27,037 nucleotides of DNA from a virus (IMGVR_UViG_3300046450_001731:1-27037), one strand, 5' to 3'. Numbered from the stretch's first letter, positions 1 to 8,672 are shown. A program made the numbers and translations. The notes: generated by a model not told the origin, from the letters alone.

Positions 1-155
1 CTTGTATTCTCGCGGACGTGGTCTATGTACCGGGAACCCAACCCGCCAGCGGCACTGCTGAGCGATTCTTTGAACTGGGAACCCCGGCTGGCAAGTCTTG
101 TCCTAATCGTGCTCTCGTTCTCGACCGTGTGTTCCTTAGCAATCGTCTCTGCCAT
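1..155 (-). CDS. Partial virion-operon gene at left edge, unknown
   Basis: An open frame starts at an ATG at 155-153 and runs off the left edge with no stop, so only about 51 codons are visible. The start is supported by a strong AAAGGAG site a few bases upstream. The protein begins MAETIAKEHTVENESTIRTR and is hydrophilic, with a Gly/Ser-rich stretch near residues 30-42. It follows the GNAT-like gene by one base, so it belongs to the same minus-strand virion operon. By position it could be an internal virion or ejection protein, but nothing visible shows this. Function is unknown. Confidence 0.7.
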   Translation of the reverse strand, partial: MAETIAKEHTVENESTIRTRLASRGSQFKESLSSAAGGLGSRYIDHVRENT

Positions 156-156
156 G

Positions 157-579
157 TCAAAGCTCCTTTATCCAGCGAGAATCTTTCTGCTGGGTGAATC
201 CGCATCGGCGGATGAACATCCTTGCTGCTCGCATTGGAGCCTCCGCCGAAATCCGCGTATAGCCGAGATCAACAGAAAAGTCCAACAAAAGCTCCATCGC
301 TCGCCTGAGTTGTTGGGGCGGCACCTTGCGAAAGAACGCGAGGTGACCACGTAGTTCGGGTGGGGGTCCTTCTCCAAAAACCAGGCCGACAGCTTTGCCG
401 TCAATGACCGGAACCACAAACGGGTCACCGCCATCAAGCAGCGAACAGATGCGGTGATAGCCACCAGCTCCCTGCCAGGGAGCATAGAGCGCAGCCTGGA
501 TGTGTGGCAGGGTGCAGCACATGTGTATGAAGCTATAACTCTCATCATCATCAGCCTTGAGTTGAATAATTTCATTCAT
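157..579 (-). CDS. GNAT-like acetyltransferase-fold protein
   Basis: This 140-aa protein resembles the small GNAT-fold proteins found among the late genes of podoviruses. Residues 55-80 (PVIDGKAVGLVFGEG, then GHLAFFRKVP) look like the central strands. Residues 90-128 (RAMELLLDFSVDLGYTRISA, then a helix ending RRCGF) look like the cofactor-binding half; a closing cGF segment is typical of GNATs. No acetyl-CoA loop of the R/Q-x-x-G-x-G/A type is clear, so enzymatic activity is uncertain. The ATG abuts the stop of the upstream gene (TAG then ATG), implying coupled translation. Substrate unknown; the fold call is by eye. Confidence 0.55.
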   Translation of the reverse strand: MNEIIQLKADDDESYSFIHMCCTLPHIQAALYAPWQGAGGYHRICSLLDGGDPFVVPVIDGKAVGLVFGEGPPPELRGHLAFFRKVPPQQLRRAMELLLDFSVDLGYTRISAEAPMRAARMFIRRCGFTQQKDSRWIKEL

Positions 580-1041
580 CTACCAGATGTGAGCTTCTAC
601 ACTGGATGACTTTTGCTTCTGCCCCTGCCCTGGAGCAGAGGTGGGCTGCGGTGCCCAGCGTTGCGCTAATTCAAATAGACCCATACGAGTATTCTGCTGC
701 TGCGCTGCCGCCTGCTGCGTCAGCGCAGCCCTGCTGGAGGCTTCACTGGCGCGCTGGTTCTGGCGCAACAGGTGACCGACACCGCTGTCCTGGACGCCAC
801 GCTGGGCAAGGTTCTGGTTCTGGCCCCTCGTATTATTCTGGGCAGCTGTTGAAAAATTTGACAGGATGCCCTGCATGAACCGACTTCGCATCCCATCACC
901 AGTGTCCTTTAGATCGTTAACGAACTTCGGCCAGACGATCTCCTGGTGCTGCCGCTCGCGGTTGTTTAGGATCTTGACCTGGGACTTGGACATCGGGGTC
1001 TCAGTTGTCCTTCCTTTTGATTTTGATACGCCTGCACCCAT
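580..1041 (-). CDS. Q/N-rich late protein, possible internal virion protein
   Basis: A 153-aa polar protein. Residues 22-65 form a predicted amphipathic helix region (VKILNNRERQHQEIVWPKFV). Residues 66-115 are rich in Gln, Asn, Ala and Arg, and the tail is Pro/Gln/Ser-rich. There is no signal peptide or membrane segment. It lies directly after the nozzle-like gene and abuts the GNAT-like gene. In podoviruses this position often holds ejection or internal core proteins, and such proteins are commonly Q- and A-rich. That role is an inference from place and composition only. Confidence 0.65.
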   Translation of the reverse strand: MGAGVSKSKGRTTETPMSKSQVKILNNRERQHQEIVWPKFVNDLKDTGDGMRSRFMQGILSNFSTAAQNNTRGQNQNLAQRGVQDSGVGHLLRQNQRASEASSRAALTQQAAAQQQNTRMGLFELAQRWAPQPTSAPGQGQKQKSSSVEAHIW

Positions 1042-1050
1042 GTGAGTCTC

Positions 1051-2928
1051 CTATAATTGTCGAAAGTCGATAGTGATTGATCGCATCGTGCCCTTACTGC
1101 GCAGTTGCAACTGCACGTCGGTGCCGATTAGACCGCGTGCGACATAGCTCTGTAGGTCGCGTCGCCGATGACGTCGCGTCAACGTCTTCGACCAAGCCGC
1201 CTTGCCGTCGAGAATGACCTCCACGTAGACATCTTCGTCCGCGTCGATGTACAGTCTGCGCAACTGTAGCGGCTGGCGACCTTCGGTCAAGTGCATACGG
1301 GGCGTGACATACGTCCACCTCTGCCCAGGACCGCCAGCTATATCTTCCCACCCACCACCCGATGAGAGCAAGTGCAGGCGATCGTTGTTCTCGTCCCACC
1401 ATGCCCACCGATAGCCGGTCAGCGCCAGGCGCGTGATATTCATCCCATGTTTAAAGTCAATCGCCACAGCGTGGTCATCATAGAATAGGTAGTACACGTC
1501 GTTGGCGACGACGGCGAAGTTAGCGACACCGTCGAACACGTACCGATCGGCAGTGACCAAGGTCGTCCGGTCACCCTCAAGTTCGGGCTGCTTACCAAAC
1601 GTCACGATACCGTCGTTGCTCTGCCATACCAGGTTGTTGCCGAGCGACGCGACCGTCCTCCAGTTCGGGCACCCTTGCCTGGTGGGCAGCTCGATTCGGG
1701 CCAGGTCCGCGAAGTTGGTGCCGGTGACGACGTATCGCTTGTTCAAGGTGAACACGATCACCGACGCATTGCCTGCAACCAGTGCTGTGATCTCTTCGTC
1801 GAATTGCAGATACTTCAACGGGTCCCAGGAATGCGGGTTGCTCTGCTCGCTAACGAACAGCTGGGCACCGGCGGCGAGGTAGAAAGTCTCGTTCAACTCG
1901 GTGAGATACTTACCACCAGTCAGGGTTGCTACATCCTGCCCGACCGATGTATACAGCGGCTCATTTCCTTTTGTCATGTCAATGCTCTCGCTCAGCATTA
2001 ACGTCTCGTCCGAGACACTGTCAGCAAACGATGTCGTGCCGTTCGGCACTTCCCCCACTACATAGAACACCCCGGCATCCCGAAGCGTGCGCAGGATAAC
2101 GACGTTGCCAATAAAGCTGTCTGTCGACACCGGGAGGTTTTTTATATTGATTTTATCCAGGCCACCGACATTGGTCGTGAACAGCGTGATGTCCTGCCAG
2201 TATTTAAGGTTCGGGGGACGCTGGTCTGGGCTCAGTGGATGTGATTGTTCTAAGACGCCATTTTTGCGGGGATTCCACCCCCACTTGGTTGGGGTAACGG
2301 TTATATTCCAGATGTCCTGCTTCGCTTTGTAATATCTACCACGGTCGCTGACTACAGTTCCTGCGCGATAGCCATACCTAAAAGTCCTCGGTTGGTACTG
2401 GTGCTCGTTGGTGGAGAGAACCGCAATTATCCTAGGTACTTGTTGGCTGGTGCGGTATGGCGTCGCGTCCTGGGACTGAAGGCTCACCGTTTCCCGGTCA
2501 GCAGAAAAAGAAACAGACCGCGGCGATCCAGGGGGTGCCGTAGCCGACAGAAACCCCTCTCTCGACCGGAAGGCGAAGGCATATTGATACATGCCCTCAA
2601 AGCGGTCCCCGCGAAAGCCGTCTTCGAAGTGCACATGCGCCGACGGCGCAGGCACTCCCATGTACCCAAGAGAGGAGCTCAGCTCCCCCGTTGCATTGTC
2701 GGACCAGAATATCGTCTTACCGAAGCGCGCCAGGCTACGTTGGCCTGTCGGATTATACAAAGTAAAATCACTCTTCGGCACGATCGATGTTGCGGCTCCC
2801 GGCAGCGGCACGATACTGCCGTTCGACACCGTTGCATCAACGACGTCAACGGCAAACTCAGCCGGGAGGTTCTGTGCATCAATGAAGTTATTGATGCCGC
2901 CAGTGAACTGATTGTATGTTGCCTTCAT
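1051..2928 (-). CDS. Tail nozzle / stabilization-like protein
   Basis: A 625-aa protein whose start (NQFTGGINNFIDAQNLPAEF, then a stretch that sets up counts and default values) matches the style of podovirus nozzle proteins such as T7 gp12 and P22 gp10, where a GG-I motif opens the protein. The body is repetitive beta structure: many short strands with aromatic ends, for example residues 335-360 and 390-460 (KRYVVTGTNF, NNLVWQSNDGIVTFG), as in a beta-propeller. The C-terminal strand region reads DVYVEVILDGKAAWS. It would sit below the adaptor and close the tail. It is 5 bp from the preceding gene in one operon. Assignment is by pattern, not alignment. Confidence 0.65.
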   Translation of the reverse strand: MKATYNQFTGGINNFIDAQNLPAEFAVDVVDATVSNGSIVPLPGAATSIVPKSDFTLYNPTGQRSLARFGKTIFWSDNATGELSSSLGYMGVPAPSAHVHFEDGFRGDRFEGMYQYAFAFRSREGFLSATAPPGSPRSVSFSADRETVSLQSQDATPYRTSQQVPRIIAVLSTNEHQYQPRTFRYGYRAGTVVSDRGRYYKAKQDIWNITVTPTKWGWNPRKNGVLEQSHPLSPDQRPPNLKYWQDITLFTTNVGGLDKINIKNLPVSTDSFIGNVVILRTLRDAGVFYVVGEVPNGTTSFADSVSDETLMLSESIDMTKGNEPLYTSVGQDVATLTGGKYLTELNETFYLAAGAQLFVSEQSNPHSWDPLKYLQFDEEITALVAGNASVIVFTLNKRYVVTGTNFADLARIELPTRQGCPNWRTVASLGNNLVWQSNDGIVTFGKQPELEGDRTTLVTADRYVFDGVANFAVVANDVYYLFYDDHAVAIDFKHGMNITRLALTGYRWAWWDENNDRLHLLSSGGGWEDIAGGPGQRWTYVTPRMHLTEGRQPLQLRRLYIDADEDVYVEVILDGKAAWSKTLTRRHRRRDLQSYVARGLIGTDVQLQLRSKGTMRSITIDFRQL

Positions 2929-2933
2929 TCGCC

Positions 2934-3767
2934 TTACGTGGTGACAGCTCGCAGGACCAGGAAGTTAATAATGGAAACGCCTGGGTCCGTCAGGAATGTG
3001 ATGATGGCAGTGCCTGATGAGTTGTCCGCGACGACCTTCAGCTCGTAGCCGGACCCGGCGATGTTATTTGCCCTCGTCTGGTATGTCAGTAACACGGTGT
3101 CGGTGTCTGCAATGCCCGCTACGCTGATCGCCGATGTCCCGCCGCCTCCGCCATAGTTGTGGGTGCCTGCCAAAAAGATGAAGTGGCTGAATCCGGTTCC
3201 CGAGGTGTCCATGTCGAGCGACACACCTTTAACGGAATCAGTCGCCAGCTTTTCTGCCGAAATCGTGCCATCAAGGATCTGCAGTGCTTCGATCGCCCCG
3301 TCTGCGATGTCGGGCGTGTCAATACTCTTGGCAAGCACTACATTCGTCCCCGTGCCTGAACCTGCAATTGCGCCTACAGCGAGATGCTCGTTGTCGATTG
3401 ACCCGTTGACATACTGGTCGGAGTCGATGCTATTATCAGCCATCTCATTTTCGCGAATCGAGTCTGCTTTGATCTGCAGTGTCCCGGCGAGTTCCTCAAT
3501 TCGGAGACCATCGGGGATGCCTATCTGCTCCAGCTCTGCACCCAACTCCGCGATAGCAGCGTCGACGTCGGTCGCTGTGAATTTTGCGTCTTCCGCAGTC
3601 TTCTGCTCCCGCGTCGCTGCCGACAAGGGAATATCTTTTGCATTAACTCGCTTCACACTGCGCGTCGAACCAGTGGAAGTTGGTACAGCCATCCTGGTGT
3701 CGGTGCCGTCCTCGTCGAATGCGACGTCCTCTGTGCCGATCAGGCGCTTAACGATTGAAGTAGCCAT
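2934..3767 (-). CDS. Tail-fibre-like structural protein
   Basis: A 277-aa protein. Residues 95-185 contain repeated segments of the type seen in phage fibre shafts (ADNSIDSDQYVNGSIDNEHL, DTPDIADGAIEALQILDGTI). The last 80 residues form a Gly/Thr/Ala beta-rich unit (GGGGGTSAISVAGIADTDTV to the end FLVLRAVTT), a type of terminal domain common on virion surface proteins. The ATG overlaps the stop of the adaptor gene (TAATG) and AAAGGAA lies about 9 bases upstream, so translation is coupled. Likely a fibre or a fibre-attachment protein; no receptor-binding tip or enzymatic domain is visible. Confidence 0.65.
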   Translation of the reverse strand: MATSIVKRLIGTEDVAFDEDGTDTRMAVPTSTGSTRSVKRVNAKDIPLSAATREQKTAEDAKFTATDVDAAIAELGAELEQIGIPDGLRIEELAGTLQIKADSIRENEMADNSIDSDQYVNGSIDNEHLAVGAIAGSGTGTNVVLAKSIDTPDIADGAIEALQILDGTISAEKLATDSVKGVSLDMDTSGTGFSHFIFLAGTHNYGGGGGTSAISVAGIADTDTVLLTYQTRANNIAGSGYELKVVADNSSGTAIITFLTDPGVSIINFLVLRAVTT

Positions 3768-5581
3768 TACATGTACGTTCCTTTAGTGTGACGCGATCGC
3801 GTCGTTGTCCAGTTTTTGACGCTGCCTTCACGGGCAAGGGCAAGCCGGTTGATGTACCGTGCCTCCCATATCCGTGCTGCAGCAACATCCATCTGCTCGT
3901 CGTCAAGTTGGTAGCAGCGAGCTGCCGCGTAAAAAACCATTGCGTCCTCGTCAGCGACCAACAGGCAGTCCATGGGCGGATCGGCGACGTACCACAGGAT
4001 GTATGCGTCGGCGTCATTGGTGATCGATGCCACCACCCCAGCCTCGCCATCGATGTACACCGGAGCTTCGGTGTCGATGTAGTCGACGATCGCGCCGGTC
4101 TCCTGGTCAGCTAAAACACTATCGATTGAGGAGACTGCGCCAGTGTCGGGGTCGAATTGATGGATGTATGGGGTCGTGCCGTTCTGCGCTTCGATAATGG
4201 CGAGCCTCCCCTGGAAAACGGCACTTGTCGGCCCATCGATCGCCCACAGCTCGCCGAATGCGTTAATCCAGGTCTCGGCGATAAATTCAGGGCCTCTGGG
4301 GTAATCAGAGATGTCGATGCGGACAATCTCATTACCACGGGTCGCGTATATATCCAACCCGCACTCTCTCAGCGGACCTGCATCTAAGCCAGTGACGGCA
4401 GTGGCTGTAATTGTGTCGGTGTCAGTAGTGAGGCGCTTCAGTGTGCCACCAACATTGATGTACGACACCGTTGGTGTGATGTTCACGATACCACGGACAT
4501 CGTCGGTCGTAATCTGGGTGCCAGCCCCAGGCGTAATTTCAGGCCACTTATATAAGCCACCTGCGCCAACCGCGATGTAGATATTGCCGGTCTGCACTGT
4601 CGAACCTGGAACCGCAACCCCTTGATACCACACCTCGGAGGCTAATGCGGAATCAACCCCAGAGAAGGTCGAGCCATGGTATCTGATCATGCCAGACGTA
4701 GTGCTCCCATAGAAGAGATTGTATCCACCTGGGCCGATCAGAATCTTGTTATAGAAGGTTCCAGTACCTGGGCCGATGGTGGTGCTGGTGGTGCCGGGGG
4801 TGCCGTCAGGAGGAAATTTTCTCTTTTGGCTTCCGCCAGCCCCCCCCGTGCACGCAATGCAGTAAGCGGTCAGCGGTGCGATGTAGTCATTCCAAGGACC
4901 ATTGTAGACAGTGACGTCTGTAGGCTCTGCATCAAGGGCGGTTGTGTACGTCGAAAAAACTTGTTGGCCATCCTCGTCGACGCGAACTATTGCATTGATA
5001 CCCGTCGCCAACCACCACAAGTGACCATTAGCGCAGGCGAGCGAGTCATTTGCAGTTGGCGATGAGATAGTGGCGCGGACACTTGACTTAAACGACAGCG
5101 GCGACGGTCCACCACTGAACGCTACCGGCGCCGTCTCGATGGTCGGAGATGCTCGCGGGTAAAGTCTAAATTGCGTTCGGCCATCCAGGTCCTGGAACCA
5201 GTGCGTTGGGGTGCCGGTCTTATTGAGCCAGTCAGCACCAGATCGCGTCGAGAGCCAGGTGCCGCGTGAACTCATCCCACGGTTACTGCCGCCGATCAAA
5301 CCTTCCAGCTCGCGAGACGTCGTAGGCTCAAGCAGCCGTCCATCAGCCGCCTCAATGCGGAGGATCTCATAGCAGTCAGGAGGAGCAGTGTAAACCTCGA
5401 TATTTTCCTTTAGCTGAAGCGGCGCACGCTTGCGCAGAACCCTGCCTTCGCGGCAGTAGTTCAACTGTCCTTCGTTAATCCAGGCATCGAGCACATCGTC
5501 GGGCCAGTAATCCCCATCGAGGTCACGGGTGATCTCTTCCCTGACGCGCTTCCTAATCTTACTATACGCTGATGTACTCAT
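3767..5581 (-). CDS. Head-tail adaptor with large inserted domain
   Basis: The start chosen is the ATG at 5581-5579 (GGAAAAAGC upstream), giving 604 aa; an earlier in-frame ATG lacks support. Residues 1-142 look like a podovirus adaptor: a helical opening (KIRKRVREEITRDL, then WPDDVLDAWINEGQ), a strand with YTAPPDCYEILRI and a FRLYPRAS strand. Residues about 520-604 look like the matching end: ILWYVADPP, then helices MVFYAAARCYQL and AARIWEARYINRL. Typical adaptors are near 200 aa, so about 370 residues appear inserted between the two halves. The insert is Gly/Thr-rich beta structure with propeller-like repeats (HLWWLATGINAIVRVD, GLDIYATRGNEIVRID). It would join portal to nozzle. Confidence 0.6.
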   Translation of the reverse strand: MSTSAYSKIRKRVREEITRDLDGDYWPDDVLDAWINEGQLNYCREGRVLRKRAPLQLKENIEVYTAPPDCYEILRIEAADGRLLEPTTSRELEGLIGGSNRGMSSRGTWLSTRSGADWLNKTGTPTHWFQDLDGRTQFRLYPRASPTIETAPVAFSGGPSPLSFKSSVRATISSPTANDSLACANGHLWWLATGINAIVRVDEDGQQVFSTYTTALDAEPTDVTVYNGPWNDYIAPLTAYCIACTGGAGGSQKRKFPPDGTPGTTSTTIGPGTGTFYNKILIGPGGYNLFYGSTTSGMIRYHGSTFSGVDSALASEVWYQGVAVPGSTVQTGNIYIAVGAGGLYKWPEITPGAGTQITTDDVRGIVNITPTVSYINVGGTLKRLTTDTDTITATAVTGLDAGPLRECGLDIYATRGNEIVRIDISDYPRGPEFIAETWINAFGELWAIDGPTSAVFQGRLAIIEAQNGTTPYIHQFDPDTGAVSSIDSVLADQETGAIVDYIDTEAPVYIDGEAGVVASITNDADAYILWYVADPPMDCLLVADEDAMVFYAAARCYQLDDEQMDVAAARIWEARYINRLALAREGSVKNWTTTRSRHTKGTYM

Positions 5582-5753
5582 GCTTTTTCCTGCAGTGGTA
5601 CAGGTGGGCTTTGTAGTTCTTCCAGGTCGACTGCGGCTTGTCGCAGCATTCACACACTGGTTCCGTCACGGTGCATTGAAGCGACCGAAGCGCATTGCGC
5701 GCACGCGCCTTCTTCCGCCGTGCTTCTGCTATTGGATCTCGTTGTCCTGCCAT
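5562..5753 (-). CDS. Small zinc-finger-like protein
   Basis: A 63-aa basic protein with C34-x2-C37-x12-H50 followed by H53 and C54, spacing like a single C2H2 or C2HC zinc finger (VCECCDKPQSTWKNYKAHLY). The N-terminal half is rich in Arg and Lys. It overlaps the start of the adaptor gene by 20 nt. No Shine-Dalgarno is seen: the ATG follows a run of eight T on the minus strand, directly after a terminator-like hairpin. It may be poorly translated, leaderless, or not expressed. The finger geometry is the main reason to keep it. Role unknown. Confidence 0.45.
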   Translation of the reverse strand: MAGQRDPIAEARRKKARARNALRSLQCTVTEPVCECCDKPQSTWKNYKAHLYHCRKKHEYISV

Positions 5754-5804
5754 AAAAAAAAGGGCGATACCCAGGCTGAGGAGGCCACAACAGCTCCCCC
5801 AGCC
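5754..5804 (-). terminator. Terminator-like hairpin within virion operon
   Basis: Read on the minus strand, GGCTG and CAGCC (5800-5804 and 5774-5778) close a stem extended inward by GGGAG/CTCC pairs with a wobble and a bulge, around a loop of about 10 nt. A second weak GGG/CCC hairpin follows at 5762-5772, and then eight T at 5761-5754. It lies between the capsid genes and the adaptor/tail genes. It may act as a partial terminator that lowers tail-gene expression. The T-run is 12 nt past the main stem, which weakens the call. Confidence 0.5.
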
Positions 5805-5821
5805 AGGTATCTAGTTAATCG

Positions 5822-6310
5822 TTAGGCGACTGTCCCGCCGTTCAGTAACGCTGTTGCGTCGCAGAACTCACAGATCAGAACACCAACGCCAGCAGTCAGC
5901 GCGGCTGTCCCCGCAAGCTCAACCTGGACGGTTGCGGCGGTCGTGTGTGAATAGCCACGGACCGTTGTCGTGTCGACGCTGAAGTCGTTTGTATGAAGCG
6001 ACAGAACATCACCCGCAATAAGGTTTGCTTGGGGGATTGCCCCCGTCAAAACATTCCCACCGCCACCGGAAACATGGAACTTGACGGTCAGGTCGGTCGC
6101 GAGGTTAGAGAAGCCAGTGGTCACGATGAATCTCGCGCCCAAGAATGCTTCACCGATCGCGATCGGAACGATGTCGTGTTTTGCGAGTGTGCCGATGTCG
6201 CCATCGGTCGTGTCAAGGAAGTCGAGTTTGTACGTCCGATAGATGTACCCATTCGACCGCTTCGAACTCATGCCACGCTGTTCTTTGATGGCACTTGAGA
6301 TATCAGCCAT
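5822..6310 (-). CDS. Small virion protein, beta-rich
   Basis: A 162-aa protein encoded two genes after the capsid protein. From residue 25 on it is mostly beta strands with Gly and Thr turns (YRTYKLDFLDTTDGDIGTLA, FLGARFIVTTGFSN, VGVLICEFCDATAL). A possible head decoration or head-completion protein, judging from position, size and composition; I do not recognise the family. AAGGAAAAAC precedes its ATG in a T/A-rich spacer. Confidence 0.6.
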   Translation of the reverse strand: MADISSAIKEQRGMSSKRSNGYIYRTYKLDFLDTTDGDIGTLAKHDIVPIAIGEAFLGARFIVTTGFSNLATDLTVKFHVSGGGGNVLTGAIPQANLIAGDVLSLHTNDFSVDTTTVRGYSHTTAATVQVELAGTAALTAGVGVLICEFCDATALLNGGTVA

Positions 6311-6343
6311 GATGTTTTTCCTTTTTTGTTGTTGTTTGGTTGT

Positions 6344-6646
6344 TTAGCTAACCCAGAAAAGCATGGAATGAACTTCATCCACACCGTCTGCGGGAGCACT
6401 TGTATCCTTTCTCAGCGCGATCGAGGCGACTCCACCTGCCACATAGGGCGTCTCGGTGCAGATCACCTCTGGCACGCCAGCGGCAGCATCCCACGCACCC
6501 CCGGCAAAACCGAGGATGAGGTTTGCTTCCAACTGCCCAGCAGTTACGGTCGCGTCGCCGTCAACGAATGTGACGTCAGCGGTGACGAACCGAGGGCTGA
6601 GTTTTGTTCCCACGACCTTCACGCGGGTTGGTGTTGATGCGGACAT
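6344..6646 (-). CDS. Small virion protein following the capsid gene
   Basis: A 100-aa beta-rich protein (VKVVGTKLSPRFVTADVTFV, LILGFAGGAWDAA, HSMLFWVS). It is 11 bp downstream of the capsid gene, where many phages encode decoration proteins. It shares a general style with the next gene, but no clear sequence repeat between them is seen. The site GGAGGTGAC just upstream of its ATG is a strong ribosome-binding site, fitting abundant expression. Decoration function is inferred. Confidence 0.6.
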   Translation of the reverse strand: MSASTPTRVKVVGTKLSPRFVTADVTFVDGDATVTAGQLEANLILGFAGGAWDAAAGVPEVICTETPYVAGGVASIALRKDTSAPADGVDEVHSMLFWVS

Positions 6647-6657
6647 GAGTCACCTCC

Positions 6658-7773
6658 TTACGCGAGTGCCGGTGTGGCGCTGATGATCTGAGCAACGCCC
6701 AGGTCTTGATCGTCAGTACCAGCCGACGGGTTGGTGTCAGGATCGATCGACATACGGATCTTGCCTTCGCCGCGAATCTGGTAACCGTTCTGACCCTGCT
6801 CACGACCGTAGTCGTCCGTGTCGCTGTCGAAGCCGAGCGTCACTGCCCAAGCTGCGTACAACGCATCCGAACCGATCAACACGTTGCGAGCATAGGTATC
6901 AGTGCCAGTGACGTTGAACGTCTTGATCCGGTTGTTGTACCGAACGAGCACATTGTTGTACACACCGAGGAACCCAGTCGCGAACGAGTCGCCCAGGCCA
7001 GCTTCCAGCCGACTCAGGTGCAGGTTCTGCCAGTCGGGATCAGCACGCAACTGATTCGCAGCAATAGGACTGAGGAACAGGTGATAGAACTCCTGGTCGC
7101 CCTGACCCGTGCGCTTCACACAGTTCAGCCGGTAATCGTTCGCACGCTTCGCCGAGACATGCGCGACGATGTCATCGATCGCCTTCATATTCATCAGGTC
7201 AGTCTGCGCCATGCTGCTGTCGAGCAGGGTTTCTGTGCTGTTCGCAGCAGTCACCAGCGAAACGCCAGACGTCCCTGTGCAACTAAAGCAACGGTTCGCC
7301 CCATTAACGCGAGGTGTGGTGGCCGAGGTGTCGCCCGGACCTGTGTAGCCAGAGAGCTGACGGAAAATCTGATCGTTGTTGTACTGCTCGATCAGGTTAC
7401 CGATTTGCTTCTTAGCTTCAGTCTGCCAGTTCACCAACGAGCGCTGATCTGTCATGCGACCACGGGTCGCGATCGGCCAGTTGCGCTCGTCAATCACAAC
7501 GTCGAACACGGCTTCCGTGATGCTGGACTCGTTGCCTTTCAGCGTAACGTCCTGGCCTTCGATCGGATCGACATCGATCCAGGGTGTGAGGTGGATGGTT
7601 TTGGTATCGCCAGCTTGTGCAGCGAGTTCAAAGTCAGTAACGATCGGGGCACCCGATCCTGCACTGCCCATGAGTTCGCCGATAACACTGCCGAGTACGG
7701 TGTCGCGGAAAATCTGCTTGTTGTGAACAATTGGATTTGCCGCATGTCCTGTAGCTCTTACAAAAGATGCCAT
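6658..7773 (-). CDS. Major capsid protein, N4-gp56 type
   Basis: A 371-aa protein matching the pattern of the N4-gp56 (DUF4043) capsid family. Residues 17-40 read HNKQIFRDTVLGSVIGELMG; residues 45-85 hold a beta strand pair ending LKGNES; residues 95-115 read VIDERNWPIATRGRM; residues 340-365 hold YGREQGQNGYQIRGEG and KIRMS. These stretches are the usual family landmarks. It would form the icosahedral shell. It follows the scaffold gene by 9 bp and precedes two small virion genes. Length is close to the family norm, and no truncation is seen. Confidence 0.85.
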   Translation of the reverse strand: MASFVRATGHAANPIVHNKQIFRDTVLGSVIGELMGSAGSGAPIVTDFELAAQAGDTKTIHLTPWIDVDPIEGQDVTLKGNESSITEAVFDVVIDERNWPIATRGRMTDQRSLVNWQTEAKKQIGNLIEQYNNDQIFRQLSGYTGPGDTSATTPRVNGANRCFSCTGTSGVSLVTAANSTETLLDSSMAQTDLMNMKAIDDIVAHVSAKRANDYRLNCVKRTGQGDQEFYHLFLSPIAANQLRADPDWQNLHLSRLEAGLGDSFATGFLGVYNNVLVRYNNRIKTFNVTGTDTYARNVLIGSDALYAAWAVTLGFDSDTDDYGREQGQNGYQIRGEGKIRMSIDPDTNPSAGTDDQDLGVAQIISATPALA

Positions 7774-7782
7774 GATCTATTC

Positions 7783-8595
7783 CTATTTCTTTGCCCTCCC
7801 CAACTCATTAAACATGAAAGCATTCATGCCTGAGCCTGCCGATGGTTCTGCTTCAGAACCTGGCGGGGGAGGTTGCGATGGTTGACTGCCTGTGTCGAAG
7901 CGTTCGTCACCCTCATTCACGGCATCACCGACATAGCCATCAGGATTAGTGAGCATTGCCTGCACACCTTCCCAGCGCTTTGCCAGATCGTATAGCGCGG
8001 GTGGGTTACCACCTCGATCGCGCCATGCTTTGTACCATGAGGAGTCCGCCTGCAGGAACTCAACGAAGTTGTCGTTGACCTTCTCCAGGTAATCAGGCGT
8101 GTCGACCATAAAGGTCTGCTCGGCCTGAGTGAATTGTGCTTCGGCAACTTTACGTGAGACGATGTCATCGAGATCCATTACTGGGCTTTCGCCTGGGATG
8201 ATCTTGATCAGCTCCTCGATAGCAGCAGCAACTGCAGCCTGGGGGTCTTCGAAGTAGGCGTCATCCTTCAAGTGCGCCAGGGCTTTTACCTTGCGCTCCT
8301 CATTGACCTTTGATCGCTCCTCTTCTGCTTTCCCATCCCGTAACTCAGCCAAAGATTTCGTTGCCTCGGCTAGCTTCTGACTACTCTCGTTACCCCATCG
8401 CTGCGTGTCCGCGAGCTGCTTCTGCAATGAAGCTGCGTCGGGTGCGGGTTCTTCCTTTTTCTCTTCAGGAATTACCGGTACAGCCTCTTCTTCTGCAGGT
8501 GCAGTGCCAGCTCTGAAGTTCAGCATCTCTTCTGTTGTGACTGCTGGAGCTTCTACTGGCGGGGCTTCGATTGTCGCTGTCTCTTCTGTCATCAT
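7783..8595 (-). CDS. Capsid scaffold-like protein
   Basis: A 270-aa acidic protein placed between portal and capsid genes, the usual place for a scaffold. Residues 1-55 are Glu/Pro/Ala-rich, residues 55-110 form a likely coiled coil (LQKQLADTQRWGNESSQKLA, then KSLAELRDGKAEEE), residues 140-210 are helical, and residues 220-250 are Pro/Gly-rich and disordered. The short end (NAFMFNELGRAKK) is basic and hydrophobic, as in scaffolds that bind capsid protein by a C-terminal helix. Two adjacent ATG codons (8595 and 8592) follow AGGTGAG; the second has better spacing. No protease domain is seen. Confidence 0.75.
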   Translation of the reverse strand: MMTEETATIEAPPVEAPAVTTEEMLNFRAGTAPAEEEAVPVIPEEKKEEPAPDAASLQKQLADTQRWGNESSQKLAEATKSLAELRDGKAEEERSKVNEERKVKALAHLKDDAYFEDPQAAVAAAIEELIKIIPGESPVMDLDDIVSRKVAEAQFTQAEQTFMVDTPDYLEKVNDNFVEFLQADSSWYKAWRDRGGNPPALYDLAKRWEGVQAMLTNPDGYVGDAVNEGDERFDTGSQPSQPPPPGSEAEPSAGSGMNAFMFNELGRAKK

Positions 8596-8640
8596 CTCAC
8601 CTATCGGTGTAATTACCTCCAGAGTCGCTAAGGCCTGAAT

Positions 8641-8672
8641 GACCGTCGCCCCTGCAGGGGTCGCAGCCGGTC
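8641..8672 (-). promoter_or_regulatory. Strong hairpin between portal and scaffold genes
   Basis: The palindrome CCCCTGCAGGGG (8649-8660) is enclosed by GACCG/CGGTC at 8641-8645 and 8668-8672. It lies between the portal stop and the scaffold start. No T-run follows on either strand, so it is not a simple terminator. It could stabilise or process the transcript so that scaffold and capsid are made in larger amounts than portal. Confidence 0.5.

Noticed and set aside
6706-7833. 375-aa plus-strand open frame opposite the capsid gene
   Set aside because: Antisense to the major capsid gene; its length comes from codon bias and no known domain is seen.
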